In this document: piece after piece, positions 34,735-46,721 of the stretch
Numbering within the stretch: the stretch's first letter is position 1
Layout: each line of letters starts with the position of its first letter
NCBI GenBank assembly: GCA_024349245.1
Contig: JALDNG010000020.1
Span: 832,001-896,000 of the forward strand
Origin: Neodontobutis hainanensis
Lineage: Eukaryota > Chordata > Actinopteri > Gobiiformes > Odontobutidae
DNA length: 64,000 bases
Direction of reading: 5' to 3'
Notes under the pieces: model-generated
The model's database searches: none
The model's input: the letters and a program-made list of their open reading frames with translations, nothing else
What the model was told of the DNA's origin: nothing
Made by a program: the position numbers and the translations under genes

Positions 34735-36500
34735 AAAGCTTGAACAAAACCGGAGCAAACCGAAGACTTAAGACAGGACTATAACGGTGACTAGACTACA
34801 AAACTAAACCCACAAGACTAAATCAGAATGAAACTAGAACTAAAACAGAATGAAAAAGTCAAATCCAAGCCCCAGAACAAAACAGAACTTATACAGGTTA
34901 TACAAAAAAAATATAATGCAATAGTAAATATAGGACCAGAACAAAGTATAGTATTTTTAAACTGGGCTACACCAGGACAAAACCTAAGGCAACAACTAGG
35001 AATAAACGAAGACAGGACTAGAGTATAGTATTTATTACTAAACTTAGGTTAAACGCATGACTAAACCAGGACTAAACGGGAGCGAATCTGAAAAAACAAA
35101 AACACTGAACTAAATCAGGATTGTCTAAAGTCAGGTTTAATGAATAAAAAAGAGAGGAAAATAAATTTAAAGCAAGACAAAAACAGTTCTACATTTGTCT
35201 AAACCTGCAACAAAACCTAGTTTGGAATAAATAGGACTTCACCTTAGTCTAAACCCAAGACTAGACCAGTCCTGTCAAAATCCCTCCAGTCCGACCGGTC
35301 TGTGTGCGTCAGACCCACCTCAGTAACATGGTTATTGTCGGAAAAATCGATGGCTCTGGGCTAACGCTGATGAACACAGAGCAAGGCAGTGATGGACAGA
35401 GTTAAAAGCTGGTTTCATATAACACAGGCCAAAGGAAACAGGACTGGGCTGGACTTGCTGTGGGTTAGACTTGATCAGATCAGAGCCATGCTGAGGTCTG
35501 TGGGTCTGGACTGGTCAATAGTCATGACAGAAGAACACGTTAACGTCTATCGATGTATCAATAGAAACATCAGTATTACTTTTGTTGATAGTTGATAAGT
35601 TGCTAAAACCAAAGACTAAAAACACAGTTTACTCAGAAAAAACAGGTTTAAAACTAGGATTTAAGGCTAAGACAAAACCAGGACTAAACAGTATAATGGT
35701 CTTTGGACAGAAATATTGGACAGATGATACAGGACTAATTCAGGAATTAACCTAGAACCAAACAAGAATCTAGTAACCTAGGAATATATAAACTAGGAGT
35801 CAATATCCTGAACTAAACCGAGACTGGACCAGGACTAAACCAAGGGCTAAAACTCTGTCGGAACCAGGTTCAAGCAGGACATTACCTGGACTTAGTCTTA
35901 GTCTTTATATACCCCAAGGCCTAAACTAATCCAGGTCTAAACTAGAAATAAAGTAAGACTAAACCAACAACTAAACTCAAACTGTCCAAGTCTAAATCAA
36001 CAACTAAACCAGAATAAAGAAAGGACAAACCAGGTCAAAAGCAGGACTAAAACTTAAAATAAACCCGTAATTACCCAAAACTAAACCATGTCTAAATCCT
36101 AGTCTATATCTGGAACTGAAAACAGGAACAAAATCATAAATAAAAGACAAAAGACTCTGACTAAACCAAATATGGAGCATTTAAATTGAAATGTAGAGCA
36201 GGTATTTTTATTGTTCTGCTGTAAACGGTGGAATAGACGCAGACATCATCATTTTTAATGTGTTGAGTGTTTGATGAAGAGGAACTGTCAGCGTTCAACA
36301 ACAGCAAACTCGACCGAACGCTCTGTTGGCGTCAGAGCAAACTGAGATTGATTACTTTCTGTGGTGTTCTCTGTGGGAATACACTTTACTGTCGGCAAAA
36401 TACAAGAAATATAAAGCTGGATTTAGTGCATGATATAAATGCAGTGTAATGTCACTTAATGAGTTAACTAGGACTAAACCAGGTCTGAAACTGTTCTAAA
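34735..36500 (+). repeat. Degenerate GACTAAACCAG-like field, plus orientation
   Basis: Dense at 34735-35280 and 35590-36170, with a last pair at 36466-36485. Local tandem pieces show an 11-base period, for example GACTAAACCAGGACTAAAC at 35060. The 35300-35590 gap is free of the words. The orientation is uniform. No coding capacity. Confidence 0.65.
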
Positions 36501-37224
36501 CTAATCTTTAATAACCTAATTAGGAAAATAGCTTCAATGTTGCATTTCAGTTTCCTGTTGCTATGCTGTTTCTTCTTGAGCATTTTGTGCTTTTAAATCA
36601 ATTTACTTCCTTTTCATTTACCCCTTATCCACTCCGGTTTGGAGTGGGTTACACAACAACAACAGCCAGCAAAAAGATGTTATAGATGCATTTTAACCCA
36701 AGGCAAATAAACGTGGAGTATTCAACATCACATCCACTTTGCTGTCCTTTCTCACAGTACGTTTAGTTCAGTCGGTGCAAAGGGGCGTCATGCTGTGCAC
36801 CGTCTCACTGCAGCCCTCTATGACTAAAGAGCTTGGATGAGCTGAGGTCTAATAGAGCCGTATTGATCGAGTGCAAGTGTGCAACTCTCACGTGGTTCTC
36901 GACAGGAAACCAGAGCGAGGCTCTTAGCGACTGTGAGTGTTATGGAGAGAGTTCATGTATAAACTGACAGAACAAAGCACACAGCTGTTTGTCGACTTGG
37001 AACTGCAGCAGCCTGTCTCAAATACTAAAAGGTTAATACGTTACAAGTTTAGAGCGTACCTTAAACTTCAGGCTCCAAGACCAGGTCAATTCTAAATCAA
37101 GACCAGAACCAGTGTACAATACATTATTATAGATATATAGATACAAGGGAACAGTAACAAAAACTCTAAACCGTCCAAGTCCAGTCTTAGACCAAGTCCA
37201 GACTCTTGGAGATTATTGTTTGTT
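36501..37224. other. Unique sequence, no gene seen
   Basis: The interval 36730-36970 has ordinary complexity and may be conserved, but this cannot be judged here. A few GGTCAAGACCAG-like words lie at 37070-37200. Confidence 0.35.
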
Positions 37225-37964
37225 CAATGAGTGATATTTACAACATGATTTTTTGGCCGTTAAAGGTAACCATCCTCACCTGTGATCTGTTAGCCTGTAC
37301 TCAGTGTGTGTTTATAAAAGGTCAGTGAGTTTCTGGGCTCCTGACGGATCCTTGCATCTTTCATCCAGTGCTGCACTGATGTTTCTGTCTGAGTCATGGG
37401 GAAAGAAAAACATTGTTAAAGAATCTGCGGGAAAAGGTAATTGAACTGAATAAAACTGGAAAATTATATTAAAAGATATCCAAGAATTGAGAAAGCGTAT
37501 CAGCAGTGTTCAAAATGAGGGATTCTGTTGAATCCAAACCAAGGTCGGATAGATCAACAAAAATTTCATCCACAACAGCCCGGAAAATTGTTCGGGATGC
37601 AGAGAAAAACCCACAATTAACTTCAGCTGAAATACAGGGAGATCCCAAACGTGCAGTTTACGCAAGACAGCCCAAGAATTTACAGGAACTGGAGGTTTTT
37701 TGCCAAAAAGAATGATAAAATAAAGAGCCTCATCAACAACTACCACAAAAGACTTCAAGCTGTCTTTGACGTTAAATGCGGTAACACACGTTATTAAGAA
37801 CTGGTCATTTGGGTAGTTTCTGCTGTCATTATCATTTAAAAAGAGTAAACACAAATGGCTTCACCCAAACACTAACTATGAGTGAAAGAAAAGTTTTTGT
37901 GTTATAATATTCTCTCAAACATTGGCAAAATAATTCTGCCAGAATATGTATAAGCACAACTGTA
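37225..37964 (+). mobile_element. Tc1-like DNA transposon, 5'-eroded, internally deleted
   Basis: The untranslated leader (GTGTTTATAAAAGGTCAGTG; CTTTCATCCAGTGCTGCACTG) and the right end (TCTGCCAGAATATGTATAAG then CACAACTGTA) match a Tc1 family common in fish. The right inverted repeat ends at 37964. No matching left inverted repeat was found, so that end is lost. The transposase pseudogene is described separately. Confidence 0.8.
37396..37797 (+). pseudogene. Tc1 transposase pseudogene, N-terminus joined to C-terminus
   Basis: The reading begins at ATGGGGAAAG (37396). The next blocks resemble the paired-like helix-turn-helix region (LREKVIELNKTGK, then KPRSDRS.KISSTTARKI and KNPQLTSAEIQ), which binds the inverted repeats. 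The reading then jumps directly to the C-terminal YARQPKNLQELEVFC and, after a one-base frame change, NDKIKSLINNYHKRLQ and GNTRY before TAA at 37795-37797. The whole DDE catalytic centre, over 200 residues in normal Tc1 transposases of about 340, is absent. There are also in-frame stops and frameshifts in the first third. The product could at most have been a DNA-binding fragment, and now not even that. Confidence 0.85.
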
Positions 37965-38614
37965 AATAATATTAGATTTACATATGTCAGCCCACCAATG
38001 GTGAGAAAATCACTTACATCACCTAATTTGCTAATATATTCATCTGTATTTTTCAGGTTAGCTAGACTTTACAGCTTAATGAAATACCAATGATGTAAAA
38101 ACTAAGACAATTCTAAGGAGGAAAATGTTGAACAGCATGATGACCGAGGAGTATTAAATAAAGGACTCATGAGCCGTCTCCAGACTCCAGCGAACCGGCC
38201 TCATCAGTGAACTCAAGCAGATAACTTCCGTCTGTTAGCATTAGCGCCGTCTTCTTCTGCAGCGTTGATTTGGCTTCTTGCCTCTGAGGTCGACGTACCA
38301 CAGGTGTGACTCTGACCCACAACAGGTGAGCTGCTGACCTGGGCCAGACCTGGATTATGTCAGATGCTGATTTACACAAAGCTCTGACCTCTGAGGACAA
38401 ACTGTGTTTAGATTGTGCTTTGTGTCATTGTGTGTTTCTCATTACTCCACTCAGATTCTTACCAAGGCTTACACTCAAAGTCAGAGTCGCTATGAGCCTG
38501 TGGCCAAAGGTTGTGGGTTTATCTGAGGAAATGTGTCACTGTAGCAGAATGGGAAAATGGATATTACTTTGTATACGTGACTAGGCACGTGGAATAGATC
38601 ACCAGGAGTTCATT
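37965..38614. other. Unique sequence, no gene seen
   Basis: No supported feature. Confidence 0.4.
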
Positions 38615-38875
38615 AAGTTCATTAAGGTGCACATGAGCATTTGGAAGGTTGGTGGGTTAAACCCCACTCTCCGTCGTTCATACTGTCATTGTGTCCTTGG
38701 GCAAGGCATTTCACTCTCCTGGCCTCTTCTGTCTGTGCCACTGACGTATGAATGTGTGAGTGTGTTGTTGGTGTTGGAGAGGTCTTAGAAAACAAAAGTA
38801 CCTTACCACCAGTCTGTGACTGTGGAGTGAGTGAATAATGACCTTGAAAAAAGCATTATATAAATCTAATCCGTT
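38615..38875 (+). mobile_element. Diverged SINE, tRNA-headed with L2-like tail
   Basis: Degenerate B box GGGTTAAACCCCAC, then CGTTCATACTGTCATTGTG, CCTTGGGCAAGGC and a GTATGAATGTGTGAGTGTG region, ending AAGCATTATATAAATC. It is an older copy of the family at 45467. Its GTTGTTGGTGTTGGAGAGGT stretch shows what the minisatellite core at 29.5 kb looked like before expansion. Confidence 0.75.
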
Positions 38876-39142
38876 AAAATGATGATTATCATTAATAAAG
38901 AAGAGGCTGGATGTATTCACATTTATAGTTCTTCTCTGCAGTGAAATTCTCATCCCAAAGTCAGCACCAGGCTGTTATAGATGAGCAGCACAAAACTGTT
39001 CTTTTACCACTTCTACTCTACAAGACTTCTTTTTTCTCAAATATTATATTTAAATGTTGTAGTCTGAAGTCTGTGCACGACATCTGCAATAGACACAACT
39101 GTTTGTTCGGATTATCTTCATGTGAGATGACACCTGATTCAA

Positions 39143-39612
39143 GTGTATAAAAAAGGACAGAGTAGACTCTTCTTTCTGAGAAGAGGTTGTGCTAGATTCT
39201 TTGGTGCCGTCTGTTGGGGGAGCAGTATGACTGTTAGAAACAGTAACAGGCTGGTCAGGAAGTGTGTCTCTGTGATGGGTGGGAGGGTGGACTCAATGGG
39301 GGCCATCATGGAGGAGGATGAGGAGTATGATGCAGACCGTCCTCAACAACTGGACTGGTTCAGCTCAGAGAAGCAGGCGCAGTAACAATAACTGTCGAAC
39401 TGAGAGCTTCAGGTTCATTCCAGCTGCTATAAGACTGTATAACAGCTCCTGCTAATGCGTCTGTGCTTTATTACTACTGCCAGTAACCTTTAACTAATAT
39501 ATTTGTGTAGTCATTGTAGGTTTTTATGGATGAGTTGGCAGTGTGTGTGTGTTGTATGCTGCTGAACACTTAAATTCCCCTGAAGGGGATGAATAAACTA
39601 TCTATCAATCTA
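39143..39612 (+). pseudogene. LINE ORF2 C-terminus and 3' end, deleted
   Basis: The plus strand encodes KGQSRLFFLRRG...FFGAVCWGSS followed by NRLVRKCVSVMG, the segment after the reverse transcriptase domain in a common fish LINE (KGQSRLYFLRRL...VCWGSS...NKLIRKA). After VDSM the frame diverges, and about 30-40 codons of the usual end are replaced or deleted; a GRYRKSF-like end is not seen. The 3' UTR has a CCCCT-GA-AGGGG hairpin (39578-39589), AATAAA and an ATCT-rich tail (39597-39620), the usual 3' end of such elements. Only a 5'-truncated remnant, not functional. Confidence 0.75.
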
Positions 39613-39620
39613 TCTATTTT

Positions 39621-42600
39621 TGGGATTAGATTTGCTTGTTCCAGCTTTAAACAGAACAAATGATTAGAGTCCAAACAGAGCTAAGTAAATCCACTGCTGT
39701 ATTTGGGTCACAAGCATCCATTCATCTATCAAATCATTTTTAGATTAATAATTTTAGAAAATACATCATGTTTTTCTGGTTTAAAACAAAAATCATACAT
39801 CAACATGAATTTATTACTTTCTCTTATTTAATGATCCTCAAATACATATTTTTCCATTTAAGCAATTTCCCATGTCCTCTCTAAAGTACAGCTTCTAAAA
39901 TCTTATACAATGAAAGCTCTTCTAATTTAGCACTCAAGCAGCACTAAACAGTTCCCAAACCCTAACATTATTGCCTGTTATTACCATTATCATCACCGAG
40001 TGTCGTTAAGCGCTGATGAGAAGACGATCCCTCGCTGTGTCTTATTAAAAATGTATGATTATTCACTGTGTCATGGCCTCGCTTTCCTCCAACAGATCAT
40101 TATTATCTCATCACTGCTTTTATCAGAGCTGTATCAGTGTAAGCTCAGACACTTTAGTGAACATATGACAGTGAGAAATAGAGATTACAATAGGCTTTAA
40201 CAGGATCACATCGACTCTGAATTACCTACAAAACCTGTTCAACCGCACAAATTTTTCCAAATAAAACCAAAGTGTTTTTCCAAGTGTGGATAAATGGCTG
40301 CAGGGTGAGTAACATGACATGAGAAGGTGACCGTACCAACAATAGCAGAAGCAGACACAGAATCAATGAGTCAGTGCTCGCAGTGAGGTCATGTCTAAAA
40401 ATGCTGAGGGAAAAGGTGCACAGAGAAAAAGACAGGTAGTACTTTTAAAAACAGGCTTGTGGGAGGTTGAACAATTATAAAAGCTTCTTGAATAAAGTAT
40501 AAAGTTGTTTTTTTTTTCATTTTGATAAGATTAGGGTTTATTTGTCACATGCAAACATCAGAAATGACTGAATGATAAAGACTAAATGATTTTTCAATGA
40601 TACTATGTTTTTATTACAAATAACCAGGTAAAGATGAAAAATAAAAAATCAACAGAGACAGCTGAGATATATAATAATGCTTATGCTGAAGTGCTCTTTG
40701 TAAGTCTCTTTAATGAACCCTAATTCAAACATTTGAAAAGAAAATCTTGCCACAATGCCACTCAGTGAAAGAAGTTAGTGCTAAATCATTGACATCACGT
40801 TGAAATTTGGTGCTCAGGCTGTAAACTTTTCTGCTTTTCTTTAGTGATATTATACCATCAAAATCTCAGAAAGTCATATCATATTAAATATATATATTTA
40901 ACATACTACTACTATTTCATATGTCCTCTTTTTCAAATGAAACCAAAAGAAAAACAGGACTAATTTATTCGTTTTGACACCTACTGTATGACTAACATGT
41001 TAATTCAAACAATATAAACCAAGTTTCCACGTATCGTTCATACTTTGTGCTGTGATAACCATAATGGTCATGCTTTAGGGGAAGTCAGAAAGCCTATAAA
41101 GGACTGAGGCATGTTTTAAATCCTTGAAAGCTTCAACCTTTACAATTGTTCAGAGTGCATTTCTAAAAAAAGAATTAAAAAAAAGAAACAAACTGAAGGT
41201 GCCATCAATAAAGTCAGTTTTTGTCAAAGCCAGGCCCATTTCTGCAGGACTTGACTTGAGAGGAAGTTGAAGTGATGTGGCGCTAATGATGAGAGCTGTG
41301 GGTCAGACACAGCTCAAGAAGTTAGTGTTAAGTTTAATGAATGTTGTGTAACTTTAGTGAGTCTTACGAAATACTGAGTGACCCATGCTGAAATAACGAC
41401 ATCTAATAGTGTAGTCAATGTCCAATGTGTCTAATCCCGAAGATAATATCCACATGTTCCTCTGTCAATACTCATTATCTTGCTCAAGGATGTATTATCA
41501 GATTTGATCCTGTATAAATGAAGTCGACCATTGCTTTTCTGTACAAAATGGTTTCATGCAAAAAGCGAAATGATGACAACAGTGTGTCCCTGCAAGGCTA
41601 CCATAACTGTTTGCTAAAAAGGTTGAGAGTGTGGTGTAAAATTGCAACAACACCCCCAAAACGCACTCGTAAAAAGAATGAAATAACCAGGCCATTATTT
41701 GGAAATTGTATTTTTCAATAAAACGGGGCATTTAGTAATATCCTTTGTCCTTTGATTGAAAATTGATCAATGCCTCGGTCTTAATGTCCAAATGGTGCTA
41801 CAGTATTTGAAACCCCTCTTATATGAATCTGTCACTATGAATTCAGTCTATAAGGCAAACTATGTACAGTACATGTTTTATTCACGTTAATGTAAAAGGT
41901 ACCTTCAACCAAATCAAGTTACTCAAGAAAATCTACTTAAATAACAAAAAAATATTTTATTCAAAGTCTATATTTTCTCCTGAGTTCCTCATTTTCCTTT
42001 AATACACCTGCTCAGTCTCACCACATGCTGTTAACAATCCTCTAAATCTGCCGCTGAGGATCCTGCCCAGCGTGTTTCCACATGTGATAAATTCATGAGT
42101 GGATTTTCTCTCACAGAAACAGAAAACAGTGGCTGTTGTTGAATGGAGACTGTGTGCCCTTGGTTTATCACCTTCATGTTCCCTGTGTTCAGGTCTGGCA
42201 CAGCCCCAAACCCGCTCATTATACAGCGACAGCCCAAACGAACGCCCAGCCGCAGTCACCAAAACACACAGCAATGTCAGACCCTCCTCTGTTCAACACA
42301 ATGTCACTCACTCAGCATGAATTATACATCATTTACACCACTCTCTGCTCGGAAGGACAGTTTCCAGGATTTTTTTTATATACTTTTACATTCATTTACT
42401 TTAATAGATTTTTTGTTTTATTTTACATTTTATAAATTACAAGAATCTTATGCATTTAATAATAAGAAAAGAAAACATCTGGACTTAGAATTGAATCTAT
42501 GAAACTGTCATGATGCTATTGTCTTATCCTTTTTTTTATACCCCATATTGTACCCCAAAAGTAGGTCCCGGGAGATCTGGGTTACCCAAAGAAATTCTAG

Positions 42601-42897
42601 CTTTAGTAATTATTATTATTATTATTATTAAATCAATGTTGAATAATGTTTGTGAAAGTCAAGGTGGCATTTAATGTAAATATAACTGCTTTGGTTGGTC
42701 AGAAAATGGACTACGCAAACAATAATCGACCAAATATCATTGAAATTAACTAAATGATATTAGGAAGAAGAGAAAAAAAAGAAATTTACCAAGTTGTCTT
42801 ACGCCAAAACAGACCAGGGCATTGGGTCAGGTATCATTTGTTTTTTTTAAATGTGGGTCACCTGATAAAAAGTTTGTGAAACACTGCATTAGAGGTT
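39621..42897. other. Long AT-rich stretch, no gene seen
   Basis: Segments 39990-40210 and 42040-42240 have higher complexity. A short (ATT)8 lies at 42608-42631. No transposon or coding frame could be supported. Confidence 0.4.
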
Positions 42898-43060
42898 ATG
42901 AACAGTTATGGAAGCCCTGCAGGGACACACTGTCTATGGACAAACTAAATAGGAATAGGTCCAGAGGAGATAACACTTTCAAGAATGGAAACAAAAGCAT
43001 TTATGTTTGATTTCTAAAAGAACTGTACTCCAGCAGTGCTCAGTTTGTCCTCTTTAAGCA
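42898..43060 (+). repeat. Unnamed interspersed repeat, copy 3
   Basis: TATGGAAGCCCTGCAGGGAC, then CTATGGACAAACTAAATAGG and GGTCCAGAGG, with CCAGCAGTGCTCAGTTTGTCC at 43030-43050. The best-preserved copy of the family in this window. Confidence 0.6.
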
Positions 43061-44714
43061 GCTGTAGAAACAGGAAGTTATGTCTCAAAAAGGTTTAGTT
43101 TTTTTAAGTTTTACACAAATGCATAGTGGTATTTAAAACATTACTAATATTTTACACCTTAAAAATACACCTTATTCAAAATTATTTTGTATTAATGTGC
43201 ATAAAGTAGCATTGAAATATTTTTATGGCTTGTCATAAACACAGCTGTTTCAGAGACCAACCTGATGAAATGTGTTTGTCTACAACCACAATTTAAAAAA
43301 GTCCCATTCAAGACCCGAGGAGGAGCATTTGGCCTCAAGACCCATCTATTTTCCTAAAGCTTTTTAACATTTATGTGTTTTTGGAAACAATTAAACATTT
43401 CTATGGAAACATAATAAGAAAAAGGGTCAAAAACACTGCATAACCTTTTTAAATTGAATGAAAACCTTCTGAGCTGTCTTTCTTTTTCTCACATTTTCTA
43501 TGACTTTCTGCGCCACGATATTTCAACATTTTGAGAGTCAATGTCAAACACACGTCTGAATTATAGATGAGTTTAAACTTGGTGCAGTCGAGCAGAGGTC
43601 AGAGGTCACGTCTCTTTGTGGGTTTGTATTCTCTGCTGTGTGTGGTTTAGACGTCATTCATCCTGTCTGTGTCCTCCTGCTGTCATGAATGTCAAACCGA
43701 GAGCCTCTGGGAGATGGCAGATACAACAGAATGTGTCCACACTAATGTGTTTGCATTTTAAAACAGCCTTGATCAACAGCAATCCTAAAACAGTGGCTTC
43801 TCCTTCACTACCAGAGACAGATTTAGCATTTTAAAATCATTGCATTAGAAAAAAACTGTGGAGGAATTAATGTTTTTCAGGTAATAGAAGATGGAAAGAC
43901 ACTAATAAAAACAGCAATAATTAATGGAAAACCAAAAGATTGCTGTATCCTATACAGACAAAGGTCCTGCAAAGACTTTTATGTCAGTTTACTTTCACAG
44001 TAAGTTCTCTCAGCTGTATTATCTTTTCTGAATGATGTCCACTATAGTTGACATCTGGACCAGCCTTTTCCAAATGTTTTAGTAGAGACCCCCATCACAA
44101 ACTATTAAACTTTTTTTTTCTCTCCAATATGTGTGTAGCCGCCTAATACTTATTTTATACAAGATAGAAGAAAGACAAAACTTCTTTAGCTTATATAATT
44201 GCTACAATACCATCTGACTCATTCCTGATCATTTGAACTTTCTGACTCGTGTGTTTTTTGACTTCCATCTCGGATTTTGGTGTCACTTCATCAGAGTCTG
44301 TTTCTGTCTCAGTTCAAAGACTAACTTCAGTGGAAACTGTATCAATGAAGTGTGGAGTTAACCTCTCACCCACAGCTGCACTGAAAGATATTACTTTACT
44401 CAGTTAGATTGAAATGACTCATATTGTACTTATGAGAGGATTAATAATACTGTTTATGAAGTCTAGGAGATTAAAAAGCTCTCTGTGGCTTTTACTTGTT
44501 TCTGATCAGGTCAGACGGGCTGCTGTGTTGTCATTTGAACTCATTCAAGTGTAAGGAAGAGAACACAGATAGCACATGTGCAATAGGCTGTGTTCACACT
44601 GACAGTATATTAGCCATGTGTCATTAAAAGTCTATGTGTAACGTGCTGTTGAACCAACTTAGTGAAGAGTAACCTGCTAATGGTACTTTGTTCTTGCATA
44701 TGTTAAATAATAAT
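43061..44714. other. AT-rich sequence with a tiny L2-like remnant
   Basis: At 43352-43378, CTCAAGACCCATCTATTTTCCTAA resembles the LKTHLFxLAF end of L2-type LINE proteins; weak. Otherwise nothing recognisable. Confidence 0.35.
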
Positions 44715-44915
44715 TATAATAATCTTTATATAGTGCTTTTCCACCTTAAAGCTTAAACTTTTACCAGTGTTACAGAACAGCACTGGAGGCAATGTAGGTT
44801 AAGTGTCTTGCTCAAGGACACAGCGACAATGTGGGGGAGAGCGGGATGTTATGATGTTTTTGGAATGTTTCCAGCGAGGATCGAACCGACCACCAGTTGA
44901 AGGACGGCCGCTCTG
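44715..44915 (-). mobile_element. SINE, minus strand, tRNA head and L2-like tail
   Basis: Read on minus: GAGCGGCCGTCCTTCAACTG, B box GGTTCGATCCTC, then CTGTGTCCTTGAGCAAGACA and an AAGCACTATATAAAGATTATT tail. Same family type as 45467 but diverged in the middle. Confidence 0.75.
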
Positions 44916-44937
44916 AAAATAATAACAATATTAGTTT

Positions 44938-45085
44938 ATGTCCATGGTTCGACTCCGGACGGGACCTTTCTGGGGGGTGTTTGCATTGTTCTCCTTGTGC
45001 TTGGGTGGGTTTCCCCCGGGTACTCCAGTTTCCCCCACCAACATTAAAAACATGCTAGGCTCGCCCTGGTGTGGCTGCTGACTAG
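44938..45085 (+). mobile_element. SINE fragment of the RTE-tailed family
   Basis: B box GGTTCGACTCC, GGACGGGACCTTTCTGGGG, TGTTCTCCTTGTGCTTGGGTG, CCGGGTACTCC and ACATTAAAAACATGC follow the order of the full copy at 57785-58186. The A box and the tail are missing. It lies only about 20 bp from the oppositely oriented SINE at 44715-44915. Confidence 0.75.
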
Positions 45086-45274
45086 AATTTCTCCATGGGG
45101 ATAATGAAAACAAAGAAATTAAATTACAGACAAATAACAGGCCAAAGCTCTGACGACGAACAGCACCGCTGATACACATCCATGTTGTAAACGAAATATT
45201 GCATAAATGTTTCAGACATTTATGGACTAAATGGATTTTCTAAATTTTTGAAGTGGACTCACCTCTGACATATT

Positions 45275-45330
45275 TCGTCTGGGTTTGTTCATAGAGCTTG
45301 TCCCTGCTGGGCTTCCATAGGTGCTTGCAG
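45275..45330 (-). repeat. Unnamed interspersed repeat, copy 4, minus strand
   Basis: Minus strand reads TATGGAAGCCCAGCAGGGAC, then AGCTCTATGAACAAACCCAG. Matches copies 1-3 in order and spacing. Confidence 0.55.
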
Positions 45331-45469
45331 GTTGTACAATGGAGGGTTGAGGAGATCATCTGTAATGTCTCATCCCGACATGTATACATTAAAATCTACT
45401 CACAATTATACCAATAATATTTAGCTTAAGGCAGATTTCATTATCTTTCAATTATTATTAGGGCGGCAG

Positions 45470-45810
45470 TGGCTCAGTGGTGGTAGAGCAGCCATCCTTC
45501 AACCGGAAGGTAGTAGGTTCAATTCCCACTCTCCCCAAAGTTCATACTGTCGTTGTGTCCTTGGGCAAGACACTTAACCCACCTTGCCTCCAGTGTCCGT
45601 AGCACTGGTGTATGAATGTGTGTGACTGTGGAGGTGTGTTGGGTGGTGGTAGGAGAAGGTTGAGTGCCGTTTGTATGGCAGCCCCCCTCTCTGTCTGCCC
45701 CAGGAGTGGATGTGTGTGAATGGGGTGAGTGGAAGCACGATGTAAAGTGCTTTGGGTGCCCGAGAAGGGTGCAGGAAAGCTCTATATAAATGCATGCCAT
45801 TTACCATTTA
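45470..45810 (+). mobile_element. Full-length SINE: tRNA-like head, L2-like tail
   Basis: A box TGGCTCAGTGGTGGTAGAGC and B box GGTTCAATTCC lie about 30 bases apart, as in an RNA polymerase III promoter of a tRNA gene. A family body (TCCTTGGGCAAGACAC; TGTCTGCCCCAGGAGTG) and the GTAAAGTGCTTTGGGTGC...CTATATAAATG tail follow. It matches the 7.5 kb copy at about 97%. Short ATTATTA words on both sides could be a target duplication, but they are AT-rich and weak. Not a functional tRNA. Confidence 0.85.
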
Positions 45811-46720
45811 CATTATTAATATATATTTTTTTTTTTATCAAATAGTCCTGAATGGATACAATTCATTAACTAAAGACCAGTCGATGTCTATTGCAGTCTC
45901 AGAGTGAAGGAGTTTACACACTTTTGAACGCGTTCAGACTGCGTCGTGTGTTTAATTTGTCCTGAAGACGCAGCAGTGAGAGCAGTCCTTCTGGTGTCCA
46001 TTACCACCTGCCAAGACGTGACGCCCACATCTCATTAAGCAGTGCTCCCACACACTGATCCCTGCCCACACATTTTAGAACATGTCTGCTGCCTGTCCTC
46101 TCTCAGTCTCCTCACTCCGAACGCCTCCTCACCAGACTTTACTCAACTGTGCTTCATTTTCTGTGGATTGGATTGGTAGAGGCTTTAAAAAATATTCATT
46201 AGTTATTATATGTATGTTTTGTGAATTAGGTCGAGGTCTGGAACCTGTCCCTGACCATAACCCTGGCTTTTGTTCTGCATAAATCCTTTTGGGTGACAGC
46301 CATGTCTGTTTTTGTGACACGACATGATTGATCCAATATTTGACTCTAAAGTCTGTAGAGCAGTGATCTACAATAACATTCAGTAAACACTGCTTAAGAA
46401 TTTGTTTGCCTGGTCGACCAAGTGGCTGGAATGTGGGGTGCCAAAAAAAACAACAAAAACATACAACCAATCAGAGAAACAAAGTTGCGGAAAGACCACC
46501 ACCAGTTGAACGTTTTTGATTGCGTAGGATTGACATTGTTGGAAATACGTTTGAATGGGATGGGTTCCAGACCCAATTTAATTTACTTCACAAAGAATGT
46601 AGATGGGTCTGGCTGGCCAAGCTAAGGATATGTACTTAATAATTGATAGAAATCAGATGGATTAATAACAAAGAGAACAACAAGAAAACTAAAGAAACTG
46701 CCTAGGCTACTTAAAACTAA
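45811..46720. other. AT-rich sequence; possible MITE end
   Basis: At 46600-46626, GGTCTGGCTGGCCAAGCTAAG resembles a fish MITE terminus, but no partner end was found. No gene. Confidence 0.35.
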
Positions 46721-46721
46721 T

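Noticed and set aside
45470..45550. tRNA gene
   Set aside because: A and B boxes are present, but no tRNA cloverleaf or acceptor stem; followed by a SINE body and tail.
46600..46626. MITE end resembling the 2.38 kb element
   Set aside because: Only a loose match and no partner end nearby.
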